Assembly: GCF_002803845.1 (NCBI RefSeq)
Contig: NZ_CP024985.1
Span: 7,079,501-7,143,500 of the forward strand
Reading direction: 5' to 3'
Length of the DNA: 64,000 nucleotides
DNA from: Streptomyces lavendulae subsp. lavendulae
Lineage (GTDB): Bacteria > Actinomycetota > Actinomycetes > Streptomycetales > Streptomycetaceae
In this document: positions 60,891 to 64,000 of the stretch, one piece after another
Numbering within the stretch: position 1 is the first letter of the stretch
Layout of the letters: every line of letters begins with the position of its first letter
Translations under genes and position numbers: made by a program
Notes under the pieces: model-generated
The model's database searches: none
Told to the model about the DNA's origin: nothing
Seen by the model: only the letters and a program-made list of their open reading frames with translations

Positions 60891-62722
60891 GCGGATTCCT
60901 CGATCCCTGTGAGTTCCTCTGCCGGCCCCGCCAGGCCGATCCCGGCGCGCCGCTGTTCCTCGTCCGTCTCGCGGGTGACGACCGCCCGGTAGCGCGGCTC
61001 GCCGTGCAGCAGCTCGCGGTGCGTGCCCGCGGGCAGGGCCCGGCCCTCGTGGACCAGGACGACCCGGTCGGCACGGTCCAGCAGCAGCGGCGAGGAGGCC
61101 AGCACCACCGTCGTGCGCCCGGAGCGCAGGGCCGCGATCCCGTCGGCGATCCGCGCCTCGGTGTGCGAGTCCACCGCCGAGGTCGGCTCGTCCAGCACCA
61201 GCACCTCCGGGTCGGTCACCAGCGACCTGGCCAGCGCCAGCCGCTGGCGCTGGCCGCCGGACAGCGAGCGGCCGCGCTCGGTGATCCGGGCGTCCATCGG
61301 GTCCCGCACCCCGTCGGGGGCCGACTGCAGCAGCGCGTCCAGGACGTCGTCGCACTGCGCGGCCTCCAGCGCCGCCCGGGGCGTCACCGACCCCGAGGCC
61401 GGTACGTCGAACAGCTCGCGCAGCGTCCCGGACAGCAGCACCGGATCCTTGTCCTGGACGAGGACCAGCTCGCGGGCCGTGTCCAGCGCGAGTTCGTCCA
61501 GCGCCACCCCGCCGAGCAGCGCCGAACGCGCCGCGCCGGCGGAGTCCGTCGGATGGCCGCCCAGCCGCTCCGCCAGCCGCCCCGCCAGGTCCGGGTCCCC
61601 GCACACGACCGCCGTGAAGGCACCGGCCGGGGCCAGCACCCCCGTCTCGGGGTCGTACAGGTCCCCGCCCGGAGCCGGAGCCGCCGCGGCCCCCGTCGTG
61701 CCGGCGCCGGCCGGGACCGCTTCCCCGGTGCGCGTCAGCGACAGCACCCGCGCGGCCCGCGCGGCGGAGGGCCGGGAGAAGGAGTAGGCCATCGCGATCT
61801 CCTGGAAGTGCCGCAGCGGGTACAGCATCGTGGCCACCGCGCTGAAGGCCGCGACGAGTTCACCCACCGCCAGCTGTTCGTCCGTCACGAGGACGGCCCC
61901 GTACCAGACCACCGTGATCATCAGGGCGCCCGGCAGCAGCACCTGCACGGCGGCGATCAGCGCCCACATCCTGGCACTGTGCACGGCGGCCCTGCGGACC
62001 TCCTGGGAGGCTTCCCGGTAGCGCCCGAGGAAGAGTTCCTCGCCGCCGATGCCCCGCAGGACGCGCAGGCCCGCGACGGTGTCGGAGGCCAGCTCGGTGG
62101 CCTTGCCCGCCTTCTCGCGCTGGACGTCCGCGCGCCGGGTGGCGCGCGGCAGCAACGGCAGGACGGACAGGGCGAGCACCGGGACGCCCACCGCGACGAC
62201 CACGCCGATCGCGGGCGCGTAGAAGAGCAGGCCGACGCAGATCGCGGCGACGGTCAGGGCGGCGGCGAGGAACCGGGAGACCGCCTCGACGAACCAGCCG
62301 ATCTTCTCCACGTCGCCCGTGGACACGGCCACCACCTCGCCCGCCGCGACCCGGCGGGTCAGGGCGGAGCCCAGTTCGGCGGTCTTGCGGGCCAGCAGCT
62401 GCTGGACCCGGGCGGCCGCCGTGATCCAGTTGGTGACGGCGGTGCGGTGCAGCATCGCGTCGCCGAGCGAGATGGCGATGGCGAGCAGCAGGAGCAGCGC
62501 GCCGACGCGGAGCAGTCCGCCGCCGTCGCGGCGCACGACCGCGTCCACGCCGAGTCCCACGGCGTAGGGCAGCCCGGCGACGCCGCCGAAGTGCAGGAGC
62601 CCCCAGGCCAGGCTGCGGGCCTGGCCGCCGAGTTGCCCCCGGCCCAGCCACAGCAGGAACCTCGGGCCGGTGCGGGCGTCCGGTACTCCGGGATCCGGAT
62701 ACGGAAGATCACTGATCTGCAT
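60887..62722 (-). CDS. ABC exporter half-transporter (Walker A lost, intact LSGGQ)
   Basis: A 611-residue partner of the half transporter at 59109. Membrane domain about 40-320. In the nucleotide domain the expected Walker A position reads VVCGDPDLAGRLAERLGG, with no GKS/T, whereas LSGGQRQRLALARSL near 487 and VLVLDEPTSAVD near 510 are standard. In the heterodimer the only complete ATP site would combine the Walker A of the partner with this LSGGQ; the other site has lost both elements. The ATG at 62722 follows GGGGCGTC. Confidence 0.9.
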   Translation of the reverse strand: MQISDLPYPDPGVPDARTGPRFLLWLGRGQLGGQARSLAWGLLHFGGVAGLPYAVGLGVDAVVRRDGGGLLRVGALLLLLAIAISLGDAMLHRTAVTNWITAAARVQQLLARKTAELGSALTRRVAAGEVVAVSTGDVEKIGWFVEAVSRFLAAALTVAAICVGLLFYAPAIGVVVAVGVPVLALSVLPLLPRATRRADVQREKAGKATELASDTVAGLRVLRGIGGEELFLGRYREASQEVRRAAVHSARMWALIAAVQVLLPGALMITVVWYGAVLVTDEQLAVGELVAAFSAVATMLYPLRHFQEIAMAYSFSRPSAARAARVLSLTRTGEAVPAGAGTTGAAAAPAPGGDLYDPETGVLAPAGAFTAVVCGDPDLAGRLAERLGGHPTDSAGAARSALLGGVALDELALDTARELVLVQDKDPVLLSGTLRELFDVPASGSVTPRAALEAAQCDDVLDALLQSAPDGVRDPMDARITERGRSLSGGQRQRLALARSLVTDPEVLVLDEPTSAVDSHTEARIADGIAALRSGRTTVVLASSPLLLDRADRVVLVHEGRALPAGTHRELLHGEPRYRAVVTRETDEEQRRAGIGLAGPAEELTGIEESA

Positions 62723-62883
62723 GACGCCCCATGACTGGTCGAGTAGGCCGAACCCCGCAAGGTTCGTCCTCCCGGACCGGCCCCGGCAATCGATTTTCCG
62801 GTGCACGGGGGTGCGCCCGCGCGTGTTTCGGGGGTACGGAAACGCGAGCGTGCGGCGCCGGACCCGAGCCCGCGCGGGCGCGT

Positions 62884-64000
62884 TCAGGGGCGCGTGGCAC
62901 GCTCCAGGGCGAGCAGCGCCGAGGAGTAGCCGCGCCCCGTGGCCCGGTCCATGCCGATCTCGCACATGCGGTTCGCCGACAGGTGCGCGTCGAACTGCCG
63001 GGAGGTCACCTCGGCGGCCTCGCGGGCCGTCGCCGATTCCGTCAGCTCCGGGTGCAGCATCCCCCGGTCGCCGGCGAAGGCGCAGCAGCCCGTGTCGTCC
63101 GGGACGACCACCTCGTCGGCGCAGGCCCCGGCGACCGCGCGCAGTTCGGCCTCGTCACCCAGACGGCGCATCGAGCAGGTGGGGTGGAGGACGGCGGACC
63201 CGACCGTGCGCAGCACCTCCAGCCGTGGCAGCAGTTCCCGGGCGGCCCAGACGACGGAGTCGAGGATCCGCAGTTCCGCGTGCAGGGCCCGGTTGTCCTC
63301 GGTCAGGTACGGGACGACCTCGTGCGCGAGGCCGAGGGTGCAGGAGGAGGCGTCGACCACCAGGGGCAGCCGGCCGCCGGCGGTCCAGCCCCAGGCGGCC
63401 TCCACGATCCGGTTGGCCATCACCCGGCTGCCCTCCTCGTACCCCTTGGAGTGCCAGATCGTCGCGCAGCAGGTGCCGGTGACATCGCGGGGGATCCACA
63501 CCGGCTTCCCCGCCCGCTGCGACACGGCCACCACGGCCTCCGGCAGGGAGGGCCCGGGATCGCCGGCGGGCCCGCCGAAGATGCGGTTGACGCAGGCCGG
63601 GTAGTAGACCGCGGCCGCGCCCACCCGCCGGGTCGTGGGCAGCGCGCGGGCGGCGGCACCGGGGATCTGCGGCAGCCAGCGCGGCACCAGGTCGGGCCGT
63701 ACGGCCTTGCGCGCGGCCTCCGTCGCCACCGCCAGGGGGCGGTCCCCGACCGCGGAGGTGATCTTGTCGGCGGCGGCCACGGCCAGTCGGGCGGCCGCCT
63801 CGACGGTCCGGAACCGCCGGGCGGCCAGGGCGGCGGCGCGTTCCTCGCGCGGGCCGTGCCGGAGGTGGCGGAAGTCCTTCATGAGCGCGCCGGTGTCGAT
63901 GCCGACGGGGCAGGCGAGGGCGCAGGCCGAGTCGCCCGCGCAGGTGTCGACGGCGTCGTACCCGTAGGCGTCGAGCAGGCCGTCGAGGACGGGGGAGCCG
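62884..64000 (-). CDS. Fe-S C-terminal half of a D-lactate/glycolate-type dehydrogenase (5' end outside window)
   Basis: The visible 371 residues are the C-terminal part of a large FAD/Fe-S dehydrogenase (Dld/GlcD-GlcF-like fusion, about 950 residues when complete). Seen: the end of a 4Fe-4S ferredoxin motif (DTCAGDSACALACPVGIDTG) at the right edge, then two CCG-type cysteine-rich domains (VTGTCCATIWHSKGYEEG and DTGCCAFAGDRG). The frame continues past 64000 without a stop, so the gene begins outside the window. Such enzymes oxidise D-lactate or another 2-hydroxy acid and pass electrons to the respiratory chain. Confidence 0.88.
   Translation of the reverse strand, partial: GSPVLDGLLDAYGYDAVDTCAGDSACALACPVGIDTGALMKDFRHLRHGPREERAAALAARRFRTVEAAARLAVAAADKITSAVGDRPLAVATEAARKAVRPDLVPRWLPQIPGAAARALPTTRRVGAAAVYYPACVNRIFGGPAGDPGPSLPEAVVAVSQRAGKPVWIPRDVTGTCCATIWHSKGYEEGSRVMANRIVEAAWGWTAGGRLPLVVDASSCTLGLAHEVVPYLTEDNRALHAELRILDSVVWAARELLPRLEVLRTVGSAVLHPTCSMRRLGDEAELRAVAGACADEVVVPDDTGCCAFAGDRGMLHPELTESATAREAAEVTSRQFDAHLSANRMCEIGMDRATGRGYSSALLALERATRP

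Noticed and set aside
55014..60992. Very long open frame of 1992 codons on the plus strand
   Set aside because: It is antisense to the thioesterase, helicase and ABC genes, which have clear motifs. GC-rich DNA leaves such frames open by chance; its translation is low-complexity with no family match.

Overview
The window comes from a high-GC actinomycete, almost certainly Streptomyces or a close relative. The reasons are the GC-rich third codon positions, a complete conservon (cvnABCD), a mycothione reductase remnant, ALF-repeat and FG-GAP secreted proteins, and only one TTA codon noticed in the genes checked. No rRNA, tRNA, CRISPR array or intact prophage is visible.

Layout. 1-9146: the 3' part of an O-methyltransferase, then a locus that looks like a conflict (immunity) system. 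It holds a two-helix SLATT-type membrane protein, a divergently placed Nudix-like protein, a 1474-residue caspase-like/STAND NTPase/beta-propeller protein, and an LCAT-like lipase whose GTG start overlaps the stop codon of the STAND gene. 9147-17060: a secreted-protein island in which two paralogous small secreted proteins face inward around three trypsin-fold proteins; all three have lost the catalytic His and Ser and carry repeat domains. 17233-24385: a Tat-exported ALF-repeat protein with a hydrophobic C-terminus, a HemK-like methyltransferase overlapping a CDGSH-type protein, an internally deleted mycothione reductase, a flavin reductase-like protein, and two related coiled proteins, one with a 9-bp microsatellite. 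24386-28880: a hairpin-rich leader, then GMC oxidoreductase, IMPase-like, F420-type oxidoreductase and AraC regulator genes.

28945-35830 is an accessory island. It is flanked by partial copies of the 3' end of an aldehyde dehydrogenase gene, littered with IS5-type transposase remnants, and carries a PD-(D/E)XK-like nuclease/STAND/helical-repeat protein, a second probable defence gene. 35830-46842 returns to ordinary chromosomal genes: an intact aldehyde dehydrogenase and its GAF regulator, a SWIM protein and SNF2 helicase (coupled), a small membrane protein, a MOSC protein, an MpaB-like oxygenase and a methyltransferase.

47002-52978 holds an MHYT sensor followed by the conservon, a PPOX-type flavoprotein and a second roadblock protein. 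53084-64000 carries DUF6397, YchJ-like, acyl-CoA thioesterase II, a Ski2-like DUF3516 helicase, a membrane metal-dependent hydrolase, a heterodimeric ABC exporter with complementary ATP-site degeneration, and the C-terminal Fe-S half of a D-lactate/glycolate dehydrogenase that runs off the right edge.

The strongest candidate for an undescribed system is the SLATT / Nudix-like / caspase-STAND / LCAT-lipase group at 1718-9146. Its STAND gene contains a TTA codon, which suggests bldA-dependent expression.
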